From: Streptomyces globosus | GTDB lineage: Bacteria; Actinomycetota; Actinomycetes; Streptomycetales; Streptomycetaceae | NCBI RefSeq assembly: GCF_003325375.1 | Contig: NZ_CP030862.1 | Span: forward strand, 1,677,501 to 1,741,500 | Reading direction: 5' to 3' | DNA length: 64,000 nucleotides | Shown: positions 53,701 to 61,508 of the stretch, in pieces | Position numbering within the stretch: position 1 is the stretch's first letter | Layout: each line of letters starts with the position of its first letter | Made by a program: the position numbers and the translations under genes | The notes under the pieces: generated by a model | The model's database searches: none | Told to the model about the DNA's origin: nothing | The model's input: only the letters and a program-made list of their open reading frames with translations

Positions 53701-54042
53701 CGTCGATCCTCTCGGACGGGGAACGGGTGGGCGGGGTGCGGGGGCGAGGGGAGCTGGCCGGTGCCGCGGGCGGGACGCAAGCGGTGGCGGCGCTGACACG
53801 CCTCGCACGCAAGACCTGTGGGGGCGTTCGGCCGACCGTTGCTCCGGAGTCAAACGCGGTGCGCGCCGGAGAGGAGGTTGCGACTGGCGAGTCGCGCCAT
53901 GACGGCTTCCTTCGGTGTGGTGACGCGTCGGCTGAAAGAGAGGCCCGGCCGTGGGTGCGGCTCTCCCCTCCTGTCCGGTTCCGGCACCTGCGGCGTGCCC
54001 GCCCGCGTGGTCGCGGGCCGCAGGCCGCAGGTGCCGGTTCGG
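53701..54042. other. 342-nt region between the lipoprotein and ABM-like genes
   Basis: No convincing gene. Its right end (53981-54037) is a large hairpin that terminates the ABM-like gene from the right. The left end is the promoter of the copy 2 lipoprotein gene. Confidence 0.5.
53981..54037 (-). terminator. Terminator after the ABM-like gene
   Basis: The arms CCGGCACCTGCGGC (53981-53994) and GCCGCAGGTGCCGG (54024-54037) pair perfectly; an inner hairpin GCCCGCG/CGCGGGC at 54001-54018 is nested inside. It lies 6 nt from the stop codon on the minus strand. Confidence 0.75.
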
Positions 54043-54342
54043 CTACTGCTGCGTGCTGTGCAGCACCTCGGCGTGGCGCATCTCGTGGACCTCGCCGATC
54101 AGGCGGAAGAACTCCCCGGCGGCCGGGTCTCCGGGCATCTCCTTCGCCGCGCGGGCGGCGGCTTCCGGGGAGGCCCAGAGGATGAGGTCGATCAGGGAGC
54201 CGTCCTCGTAGCGGGCGAGGTGCGCGCCGAGGAAGTCGGACCCGTACCGCTCGCGCAGGAGCGTGACCAGCCTGCTGCGGTGGGCGGTGAGCTGCTCGGG
54301 GTCGGCGCAGGCGAAGCGGACGTACTCGATGGTCGTGCTCAT
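54043..54342 (-). CDS. Small dimeric alpha/beta-barrel (ABM-like) protein
   Basis: 99 residues with a ferredoxin-like alpha/beta fold: an N-terminal strand IEYVRFACA, a helix with QLTAHRSRLVTLLR, and a strand-turn YEDGSLIDLILWAS typical of ABM/DUF-type monooxygenase-like proteins. It probably acts as a dimer with an unknown substrate. The gene diverges from the CGNR zinc-finger gene and shares with it a region of strong inverted repeats. Confidence 0.78.
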   Translation of the reverse strand: MSTTIEYVRFACADPEQLTAHRSRLVTLLRERYGSDFLGAHLARYEDGSLIDLILWASPEAAARAAKEMPGDPAAGEFFRLIGEVHEMRHAEVLHSTQQ

Positions 54343-54363
54343 GGGAACCCTTCCCTAGTTGAC

Positions 54364-54429
54364 TCACGGATTTCGATTCACGAATCCGTGATTGCAAGCT
54401 ATCACGGATTCGATGCAGGGAATCCGTGG
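54364..54429. promoter_or_regulatory. Double operator element between the ABM-like and CGNR genes
   Basis: Inverted repeat A: TCACGGATT (54364-54372), 10 nt, AATCCGTGA (54383-54391). Inverted repeat B: TCACGGATT (54402-54410), 10 nt, AATCCGTGG (54421-54429). The four half-sites form a tandem operator over the divergent promoter. A closely related element lies at 57732-57776. Read toward the ABM-like gene, TGATAGCTT resembles an extended -10 box. The CGNR protein encoded next door is the natural candidate ligand-dependent binder. Confidence 0.75.
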
Positions 54430-54447
54430 GTCCGGTAGGTTGATGGC

Positions 54448-54990
54448 ATGTCCCTCAAGAACCTGCGTGAGATGCCGTGGATCGGCGAGCGGCCGGTCCT
54501 CGACCTGGTCAACACCGTTGTCGTGGGAGCCGGTCGCGAGGGAGGGGACGTCGACCTGCTGGGCGACCCGGAGCTGCTGGCGTCCTGGCGGGGGAAGGCG
54601 TGCGACCGGGAGCTCGCCGGCCTGCCCCTGGAGGATCTCGTCGAGCTGCGGGCCCCCGTCAGGGCCGCGCTGGACGCGGCGGCGCGGCAGGATCCGCTGC
54701 CGGGTCCGGCGAGGGCGCGGCTCAACGCGTTGGCCGCGCGGGCCCCCGTGACGTTCCGGGTCGACGACGCAGGCCGCCTCGCGGAGCAGGAGGCCGGCGG
54801 GCCGGTCGCGGCGGCCGTCGCCAGGCAGGCGCTGGTGCTGGCCGCCGGGCCGGAGCAGGCGCGGTTGCGCCGGTGCCCGGCGCCGAGCTGCGGGATGTTC
54901 TTCCTCGCCCGCAGGCGGGATCAGGCATGGTGTTCGATCGGGTGCGGCAACAGGGCGCGTGCCGCCCGCCGGGCGGGCGGCACGGGCTGA
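54448..54990 (+). CDS. CGNR zinc-finger (ABATE-type) putative transcription regulator
   Basis: 180 residues. The N-terminal ABATE domain has the signature VLDLVNTV, and the C-terminal CGNR zinc finger has CPAPSCGMFFL then WCSIGCGNRARAARR (Cys ligands near residues 141, 146, 160 and 164). This family is predicted to respond to stress and bind DNA. It is divergent from the ABM-like gene and is very probably autoregulated through the flanking repeats; a hairpin at 55089-55109 may end its transcript. Confidence 0.87.
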   Translation: MSLKNLREMPWIGERPVLDLVNTVVVGAGREGGDVDLLGDPELLASWRGKACDRELAGLPLEDLVELRAPVRAALDAAARQDPLPGPARARLNALAARAPVTFRVDDAGRLAEQEAGGPVAAAVARQALVLAAGPEQARLRRCPAPSCGMFFLARRRDQAWCSIGCGNRARAARRAGGTG

Positions 54991-55295
54991 GCCGGCCCCG
55001 GCGCTCCGCGGAGGAGCCGTGGCCGGCTCCGTGTGCCGTCAAGGAGTTCGCCGCTGAGCGCGGGGCTTCCCGTTCGGCCCGGCGCATGAGGCTCCCCCCC
55101 CCGGAGCCTGCCACGGATTCATTTGTCAAATGCGTGAACAGCGCTCCTGGTCCTGTGCCGCCGGGGCTGCCGCCGTCCGGCCTCCCGGCGGCGGCAGGGC
55201 GTCCACGGGTGTAGGTGTGGCCGGCGGTCCCTCCTGGGCGCGAGGCCGGAACCGCCGGCCGCGGATGGTGAGGCTGCTTCCCGCTGCGTCGCGCG
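54991..55295. other. Non-coding stretch with a hairpin and a palindromic site
   Basis: It holds a poly-C-loop hairpin (AGGCTCC/GGAGCCT, 55089-55109, loop of seven C) and a dyad CCACGGATT-N9-AATGCGTGA (55111-55137) related to the local TCACGGATT sites, with CATTTG-T-CAAATG at its core. No gene is recognisable. Confidence 0.5.
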
Positions 55296-55424
55296 TCAGG
55301 ATTCCGCGAAGAGCGCCAACGCGGCCCGGGCGGTTCGTTCGAAGGGTTCCGTGCTGCCGCTCGCCCGGCACAGGACCTGCGCGCCCTCGAGGAGGGCGAC
55401 CAGCAGGGCGGCGGTATGGCATCC
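55296..55424 (-). pseudogene. C-terminal remnant of a TetR-type regulator
   Basis: The minus-strand frame ending at 55296 encodes HTAALLVALLEGAQVLCRAS, then TEPFERTARAALALFAES and a stop, a typical TetR C-terminal dimerisation helix pair. The DNA-binding part is absent: the frame upstream runs antisense through the tautomerase gene, which begins at 55438. A deletion or insertion probably removed the 5' two-thirds. Confidence 0.6.
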
Positions 55425-55437
55425 GAGGAGCACACCC

Positions 55438-55878
55438 ATGCCCATCGCCGTCATCGCATCCACCGGCGCCCTCACTCCGGCCGGAGAGCGGGAGATCATT
55501 CCGCAGCTCAGCCACGCGCTCATCGAGGTGAGCGGTCTGACCGGCAACACCTTCTTCACGCCCATGGTCGCCGGCGTACTGCACGTGCTCGACCCCGAGC
55601 ACGTGTACGCGGGGGGCGTCAACCGGTCCCTTGTGCTGATCGAACTCAAGCTGCCCGACATCGGACTGGCCTCCGTCGAAGCGCGGGCGGCCTTCATCGA
55701 GAAGGCCACCGACATCGCGTACCGGCTCATGACGCCGGGCCATGAGCGCGACGACATCCGGATCAACATCGTCAACGCCCCTGACGGGGGCTGGGGCATG
55801 GGCGGCCACGCCTACACGGGGGAGCGCCTGGGTGAAGCCGTCGCCCGGGCGGCCGCCGCGGCGGAGGCGCGGGCCTGA
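55438..55878 (+). CDS. Tautomerase/MIF superfamily protein
   Basis: 146 residues. After Met removal the N-terminus is Pro (MPIAVIASTGAL), the catalytic base of the tautomerase superfamily. The sequence continues with REIIPQLSHAL, then HVYAGGVNRSLVLIEL and a C-terminal GYGHAYTG-like GMGGHAYTG. It is longer than 4-oxalocrotonate tautomerase and near cis-CaaD/MIF length. GAGGAG lies 7 nt before the ATG. Substrate unknown. Confidence 0.8.
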   Translation: MPIAVIASTGALTPAGEREIIPQLSHALIEVSGLTGNTFFTPMVAGVLHVLDPEHVYAGGVNRSLVLIELKLPDIGLASVEARAAFIEKATDIAYRLMTPGHERDDIRINIVNAPDGGWGMGGHAYTGERLGEAVARAAAAAEARA

Positions 55879-55932
55879 CCGGCCGGCAGCGCCCCGGCGA
55901 CCCGCACGGGGGGTGGTTCGCTCGTCGACGGC

Positions 55933-57687
55933 CTATGGCCGACTGCCGGCGGGAATCGTCCACAGGGTGACTTCGCCGGTGAAGGCGGGGGGCTGGAAGG
56001 CCACTCCCGACGGTGTGACGCCCGTGATGCGCAGCATCGCCAGCCTGCCCCCCGAGGTGACGGTGCACAGCCGGTCGCCCTCGTTGACCGTGCCGTCCTT
56101 GGTGAGCTCGGTGCTCGGGATGGCGGTCGGGAGAGGGGCGCTCGCCACCGCCTGCCGGCAGGCCTCCGGCGACGACCCCGGGGACTTCGCCACCGGGCTC
56201 CGGAGCGTCATGACGTTCACCAGGTATGTGATCTCCGCCGACGGGTCGCCGATCCGGCCGCGCGGAGAAACCTGCGGGGTGTCCAGGTCGACACTGATCA
56301 CCGACCCCATGGCCGGTGGCCCGATCTGCAGGGGCCGGTCCTTGAAGAGGAGCTTGTAGGACGCCGAAGCGGGCTCGTCCTGCGCACCGCCGTCGGCCGT
56401 CGCCCCGGAGCCGGGCGTCGGAGGGCTGCTCAGGGCGGGCTTCGAGCCGGCGGCGGCCCCGCTGCCGTCCTGGCCGGTCAGTATCCAGGCCGTCCCGGCG
56501 GCGGCCGTCAGGGCGGCCGCCGCCGCGATCACCGCGGCCGTCCGCTTGCCGCCGGGTGGCCGAAGGGGGGTAGGAGGTGCGGCCGGCTGGGGCGAGGTCG
56601 GGGTGGGTGCGGCGCTCGGGAATGTCGGCCCCGGGCCGCCCACGCGCGGTGGCGGTCCGGCATCGAGGCGCGTGGGGACGTATCCGTCAGCCGGCGTCTC
56701 GGCAGACCATCGGCCGAGTTCACGCTCCCGATCCGCCACCGCGGTGGCCCACGGCTCCGGGAGCCGGCCGGCCGGGTCGCCGTCCGTCAGCCGCTCGCAC
56801 CAGGACCGCAGTTCGCCGGGTGTCGGCCGGGCGGCGGGGTCCGCGGCGAGCGTGCGCTCCAGAACCGGCCGCAGCACGTCAGGATATGCGGAGAGGTCCG
56901 GCGGGCGTTCGGCGGTGTTGGCGATCTGGGTCGCGATGGTCAGGGCGCCGCCCGGACCGTACGGGTGCAGCCCGGTGGCGGCCACCGCGGCGATCAGGCC
57001 CAGGGAGAACACGTCGCTCGCCGGGGTGATGTGCCCGCCCGTGCCCTGCTCGGGCGACATGAACTGCGGTGTGCCGACCACACCGCCGCTGCGCGTGAGG
57101 CGCGTGGAGTCGGCGGCCCGCGCGATGCCGAAATCGATGACCCACGGCCCGTCCGCGGCCAGCATGACGTTGCCGGGTTTCAGGTCCCGGTGGACGACAC
57201 CGGCGGCGTGGACGGCCTCCAGCCCCCGTGCGACCCCGGCCACCAGGCGGAGGACCGTCTGCACGGGCAGAGGCCCGAACGCGTCCAAGGCTTCGTCCAG
57301 CGCAATCCCCGGTACGTACGCGGTGGCCAGCCAGGGCTGCGGGCCGTCCGCGTCGTGATCCAGCACGGGCACCAGGTGGTAGCCGCGTACGTGTTGTGCC
57401 GCGTGGATCTCCTGTGCGAAACGCCGACGGAACTCCGGTTCCTCCGCGTACTCGCGGCGGATCATCTTCAGCGCGACGGGCTGCTTGCCGCGCGTGCGGG
57501 TCAAGTAGACCGATCCCATGCCGCCCTCGCCTATCCGGGCGAGCAGGCGGTACCCGGAGACCTCCCGAGGGTCGCCGGGGCCCAGAGGCCGCAGCGCACT
57601 CCGCAGCAGGTCGCCCCGCGAACCCTCCGCGACCGAATCCCCTCGGTGCGGGGGCCGAGTCCACCGGCCCCGATCAAGATCAGCCAC
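55933..57687 (-). CDS. Membrane Ser/Thr protein kinase
   Basis: 584 residues from GTG with GGAGGG just upstream. The kinase domain (about 45-305) has the P-loop IGEGGMGSVY, K in VALKMIRR, HRDLKPGNV and DFGIARA, with GTPQFMSPEQ. A Pro-rich linker leads to one membrane segment (about 380-405, AAVIAAAAALTAAAGTAWIL) and an extracellular domain of about 180 residues with two cysteines. The ligand is unknown. The promoter carries an operator-like element closely related to that of the CGNR locus. Confidence 0.9.
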   Translation of the reverse strand: MADLDRGRWTRPPHRGDSVAEGSRGDLLRSALRPLGPGDPREVSGYRLLARIGEGGMGSVYLTRTRGKQPVALKMIRREYAEEPEFRRRFAQEIHAAQHVRGYHLVPVLDHDADGPQPWLATAYVPGIALDEALDAFGPLPVQTVLRLVAGVARGLEAVHAAGVVHRDLKPGNVMLAADGPWVIDFGIARAADSTRLTRSGGVVGTPQFMSPEQGTGGHITPASDVFSLGLIAAVAATGLHPYGPGGALTIATQIANTAERPPDLSAYPDVLRPVLERTLAADPAARPTPGELRSWCERLTDGDPAGRLPEPWATAVADRERELGRWSAETPADGYVPTRLDAGPPPRVGGPGPTFPSAAPTPTSPQPAAPPTPLRPPGGKRTAAVIAAAAALTAAAGTAWILTGQDGSGAAAGSKPALSSPPTPGSGATADGGAQDEPASASYKLLFKDRPLQIGPPAMGSVISVDLDTPQVSPRGRIGDPSAEITYLVNVMTLRSPVAKSPGSSPEACRQAVASAPLPTAIPSTELTKDGTVNEGDRLCTVTSGGRLAMLRITGVTPSGVAFQPPAFTGEVTLWTIPAGSRP

Positions 57688-57731
57688 GGTTCCCTCCGAT
57701 CGGACCCGCCGATCAGGGCCGACGGTCACGC

Positions 57732-57776
57732 TCACGGATTTGCCAATGCTATTCCGTGATGAAGCTATCACGGTTT
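57732..57776. promoter_or_regulatory. TCACGGATT-type operator upstream of the kinase gene
   Basis: TCACGGATT (57732-57740), 10 nt, ATTCCGTGA (57751-57759), then a third half-site TCACGGTTT (57768-57776). The last part shares AAGCTATCACGG exactly with the CGNR promoter (54396-54407). It is 45 nt upstream of the kinase GTG. Co-regulation with the ABM/CGNR locus is inferred. Confidence 0.72.
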
Positions 57777-57811
57777 GGTGCTGCACGGCCGCGCGCCATC
57801 GCGTCGCCGTC

Positions 57812-60025
57812 TCACGTGAGGGATTCGGTATGGAAACGGACTGGGCCCTGCAGGATCGTGCGCGCTCCGTCGAAGTCGGCCAGTCGCGCGGCAACAGTGG
57901 CCATGGCGAGTCGGTGGGGTAGCGCTGCCGAGAACTTCAGGCCGTGTACCGCTCGGTGGTCGACATCGGGCAGCACCAGTGCGTTTCCACCGTCAGCCTC
58001 TGTACGAGCCTTCTGCCACATGTCGGGTGTCAGGTCTTCTCGCAGCCGTACGTAGCAGTCCGTCGGCCGTTGGACGGGGTCACTGATCGACGGAAGTGTG
58101 GCGGCGAGCGTCGCGTTCGCCCGGTAGCCGGCCCACGTCCACCACCGCACATCCGTCCCCTGTCGAGTGATCAGAGAGCCGTCGGAATCGGTGATGTGAG
58201 GCGCATCCTCCTCGCGCCACTCGGTCAGGCACGACTCGGCCCGACGGGTGAGAGAAACCAGGGGGTCTGCTCCGAGCAGTACGTCGCGCATCGAGCGGGT
58301 CAGAGCGAACGCGAGGCCGGCGAGCGACCCGCCCGTCCATTTGGCGACGCCGCCACCGTCAACCGGCTCGACGAAGACCCGCTTGCGCCCCCAGTCGATG
58401 AACGTCACCTGCCAGCTGCGCCCGCCGAGCAGCAATCGACGAGGTCCCGGCCGTTCCTCCGTCAACACGGAAGGGTCCGTCTGCCCGATTTCGGTACGGC
58501 CGGACAGCACCGTGAACTGCGGGGGAGCGGTGAACGAAGCAGTCAACTCGATGAAGTGACGCCGACCGAATCGGCGCTCCGCCTCGGGACCGATGAAGAG
58601 CATGCTGCTGTCCTCATCGAGGAACCCCTCGTTCACCAGGTGGCGCAGGATGGGGGAAGCCGATCTGTCGAACGGAGCCAGCCCGTTCCACATCCCTTGC
58701 CACGCCTGGTCGCCGATGCGGTGCTGCTGAAGCGTGGCGGCGAGCAACTGCTGCGCCACGAGGTGGCGAGGCTCCGGAGGGGGTGTGACCGGTTCGACCC
58801 AGCCGCGCCCCCAGAGGAGCAGCAGGGCAGCGGCTTGCAGCAGGGTGTCCTTGCCGGTGGCGAGGAACAGACAGTTGCGAGTCGTCCCCGGGCGCCGGCC
58901 GGTACGGCCGATGCGCTGGAGAAAGGAGGCCACGGTGCGGGGCGAGTCGATCTGGATGACGCGGTCCAGGTCGCCCACGTCGATGCCCAGCTCCAGCGTG
59001 GAGGTGGAGACGATGACGCAGTCGCGTGCTTCGGCGAAGGCCTGTTCCGAACGGGCTCTTTCCTCGGCCGAGAGGGAGGCGTGCGAGAGGAACACCGTCA
59101 CTTCGCGCGCCCGCAGGGCTGCTCCCAGCTCCTCCACCTGACGTCTGGACTCGCAGAAGACCAGCCGCTTCTCCCCCCGGTGCAAGGCCGCGATCAACTT
59201 GGACGCGTTGTCGAGGGACCCCACGTAGTCCAGCTCCACCTCTCCCGGCGGCCGAAGACTCCCGCCCGCACCGGCCGTGGTCGGGGTCGCAGCCTGCGTG
59301 AGGGTGAGGCCGGGGGCGACGACCCGCCCCGGGCGCTTGCCCGCACCGGAGCCCTGGAGCCAGGTGAGCAGTTGCCGAGGGTTTCCGACCGTTGCAGAGA
59401 GGCCGATCCGCTGGATGGGGCGTCCCGTGACCTGTTCCAGACGCTCCAGCACAGCGAGGAGGTGCCAGCCTCGGTCGTCGCCCGCGAACGCGTGCACCTC
59501 GTCCACTACGACTGCCCGGATCCCGCCCAGAAGACGGGCGTGGTCGGTTTTGACCCCGATGAGCATGGCTTCGAGGGACTCAGGAGTGGTGAGGAGGATG
59601 TCGGGTGAGTCCGTACGGATGCGCCTGCGCTGAGACTCCTTGGTGTCTCCGTGCCACAGCTCGGCCCGGCGGCCGAGCCACTGGGCGTAGGAGTCGACAC
59701 GGGTGACCAGGTTGTTGAGGAGTGCCTTGAGCGGGCACAGGTAGAGAACGGACGTGCCGGACCAGCGCCGGGCGGACATCGCCGACAGGATCGGCAGGCA
59801 CGCTGCCTCGGTCTTGCCGCCCGCGGTGGGGGCGAGCAGCACTGCGTCCTCGCCGTCCATGAGGGGATCGATCGCGGCCCGCTGCAGAGGCCGCAGGTCG
59901 GGCCAGCCGAGCGTGTTCACGACATGGTGGAGGATGACGGGATCGAGCCGGTCGACGGGATCAGCGCCGTCCGGGTGGGGGCTGGTGTGGGCGGACCCTG
60001 TCCCACCCGCCGGGGCCGCGCCCAT
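57812..60025 (-). CDS. brxHI: BREX-type Lhr-like DEAD/DEAH helicase (BrxHI-like)
   Basis: 737 residues. Superfamily 2 motifs are visible: Q-motif region LRPLQRAAI, Walker A APTAGGKTEAA (K71), VVVDEVHAF, LSATVGNP, the RecA2 motif FCESRRQ, and QRIGRTGRRPG (motif VI). The C-terminal half (about 440-737) is an Lhr-like extension with no recognised nuclease motif. It overlaps the brxD stop (TGATG), so it is translationally coupled. In type 2 BREX (Pgl) systems brxHI and brxD are neighbours; here no other BREX gene is in the window. A role in phage defence is inferred. Confidence 0.82.
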   Translation of the reverse strand: MGAAPAGGTGSAHTSPHPDGADPVDRLDPVILHHVVNTLGWPDLRPLQRAAIDPLMDGEDAVLLAPTAGGKTEAACLPILSAMSARRWSGTSVLYLCPLKALLNNLVTRVDSYAQWLGRRAELWHGDTKESQRRRIRTDSPDILLTTPESLEAMLIGVKTDHARLLGGIRAVVVDEVHAFAGDDRGWHLLAVLERLEQVTGRPIQRIGLSATVGNPRQLLTWLQGSGAGKRPGRVVAPGLTLTQAATPTTAGAGGSLRPPGEVELDYVGSLDNASKLIAALHRGEKRLVFCESRRQVEELGAALRAREVTVFLSHASLSAEERARSEQAFAEARDCVIVSTSTLELGIDVGDLDRVIQIDSPRTVASFLQRIGRTGRRPGTTRNCLFLATGKDTLLQAAALLLLWGRGWVEPVTPPPEPRHLVAQQLLAATLQQHRIGDQAWQGMWNGLAPFDRSASPILRHLVNEGFLDEDSSMLFIGPEAERRFGRRHFIELTASFTAPPQFTVLSGRTEIGQTDPSVLTEERPGPRRLLLGGRSWQVTFIDWGRKRVFVEPVDGGGVAKWTGGSLAGLAFALTRSMRDVLLGADPLVSLTRRAESCLTEWREEDAPHITDSDGSLITRQGTDVRWWTWAGYRANATLAATLPSISDPVQRPTDCYVRLREDLTPDMWQKARTEADGGNALVLPDVDHRAVHGLKFSAALPHRLAMATVAARLADFDGARTILQGPVRFHTESLT

Positions 60026-61359
60026 CACATGTCCAGGTCGATGTCGTCGGCTGAGCCGGCTGCCGCGTGATTGCGCTCCACGTCCGTGAGTTCGCTGGTC
60101 GTCACGGTCAGCCGATAGTGCCGGCGCGGGTCGAAGTCCTCGAACTGGTCGACGCGGTCCAGCACGTCACCGACCAGTTTCTTGAGGAACAGCCGGGGCG
60201 CCACCCCTGCCCTCCCCCCGAGGGCTCCGCCCACCGCGCGCGCGAGGTCGGCAACGTACGCGTCGTCGGCGAGTGACCTCACGCGTTCCGGCGAGGAGGC
60301 ACCCTCCGCATACAGGTCCCGGATGGTCACTCCGAGGCCGACCAGCGACTCCTGTGTGAAGCCCGGCAGCCGTACTTGGACCGCACGAGGGTTGTCGAAG
60401 CGCGGGTCGGTGGTGAAATCAGTGGCGAGGCGCTGGGCGAGAGGAGCGAGCCGCTGAACCCCCTGCTGCCCGTCGTAGAACGCAGGAGTTCCGGTGATCA
60501 AGAGGTAGAGGCCGGGGAACCGGCCGGAGTGCACCTCGTCGATGAGCTGCCGAAGGGCGTTCAACGCCTTGTCCCGGGCGTCCGAACGGACGCGCTGCAA
60601 GGTCTCGACCTCGTCCAGGACGACGAACAGGCCGTTGTGCCCGGAGTCGCGCAGTACGGTCAGGAGGCCTTGCAGGAAGCCGAAGGCCCCGAAATGATCG
60701 AGGTCGCCGCGGACTCCGGCAGAGCGTCGCGCAGCCGCAGCCACGTGCGGCTGGCCACCCAGCCAGGCCAGCACGGCCGCTGCAGTCGCCTCGTCGCCTG
60801 CGGCCAGGGCTGACTTGTAACCGCGCAGCGCCGTGGCGAACGAGGGCGCGTGCCGCGACACCTCGGCCAGTCGTGCCGTCAGCAGCTTCTCGACCGCCTG
60901 CGGGAGGTCTTCCTCGTCGGCGCCGTCCGCGAGGGCGTCCTCTTCCAGGGTGTAGTACCACGAGTCCACGACCGGCCGGAGCGCGCTCGGGGGGAAGCTC
61001 GTGGTGGTGAGCCGCTCGGTCAGACGCCGGTAGACGGTCTCCAGCTTGTGGAGGGGGGTCTCCGTCTCGGAGATCTGGATCTCGGCCAGCGCGAAACCCC
61101 TGCGCTTGGCCCGTTCACCCAGCCATCGGGTGAAGAAGGTCTTGCCCGATCCGTACTCCCCGCGGACAGCCTTGAACACCGAAGAACCGGAGGCGACCGT
61201 GTCGAGCTCGGAGTCGAGTGCTGCCTCGAACCTGTCCAGGCCGGTGGCCAGGAGGTCGAGCCCGCTTTCGGGAACGGCGCCGCGGCGCAAGGCGTCGATC
61301 ACCGCACGGCGCCGCGCCGCGCTGGCCGGGGAGGGACGGGAGGAAGCAGCGGTACTCAC
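60025..61359 (-). CDS. brxD: BREX system P-loop ATPase BrxD
   Basis: 444 residues from GTG (an ATG at 61380 is an alternative start; neither has a clear ribosome site). The conserved start of the family is visible: RRRAVIDALRRGAVPESGLD, then FKAVRGEYGSGKTFFTRWL with Walker A near residues 67-74, and QISETETPLHKLETVYRRL. Walker B is LFVVLDEVETL. It is a STAND/AAA-like ATPase known from BREX loci; it probably works with the coupled helicase on DNA. It diverges from the DUF262 gene across about 150 nt. Confidence 0.87.
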   Translation of the reverse strand: MSTAASSRPSPASAARRRAVIDALRRGAVPESGLDLLATGLDRFEAALDSELDTVASGSSVFKAVRGEYGSGKTFFTRWLGERAKRRGFALAEIQISETETPLHKLETVYRRLTERLTTTSFPPSALRPVVDSWYYTLEEDALADGADEEDLPQAVEKLLTARLAEVSRHAPSFATALRGYKSALAAGDEATAAAVLAWLGGQPHVAAAARRSAGVRGDLDHFGAFGFLQGLLTVLRDSGHNGLFVVLDEVETLQRVRSDARDKALNALRQLIDEVHSGRFPGLYLLITGTPAFYDGQQGVQRLAPLAQRLATDFTTDPRFDNPRAVQVRLPGFTQESLVGLGVTIRDLYAEGASSPERVRSLADDAYVADLARAVGGALGGRAGVAPRLFLKKLVGDVLDRVDQFEDFDPRRHYRLTVTTSELTDVERNHAAAGSADDIDLDM

Positions 61360-61508
61360 GCCACCAGTGTCCCATTGCATGGGCGTCCAGCGGTTGGCTG
61401 AAGTCGACTACTGGTGCGGCCGATCTCGTTGACCTCAGTGTCGCGTGATTGGTCTAATCGCCGCCCGCGTGAAGAACGCGCAGCACTGCGAGGGTGGGGA
61501 ACGGGCAC
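61360..61508. promoter_or_regulatory. Divergent promoter region between brxD and the DUF262 gene
   Basis: TTGACC (61429-61434) and TCTAAT (61453-61458), 18 nt apart, form a plausible promoter toward the DUF262 gene. No clear promoter toward brxD or operator was seen. Confidence 0.5.

Noticed and set aside
57812..61359. Complete BREX/Pgl system
   Set aside because: No pglW, pglX, brxC/pglY or pglZ homologue is present inside the window; only brxD and a BrxHI-like helicase are seen.
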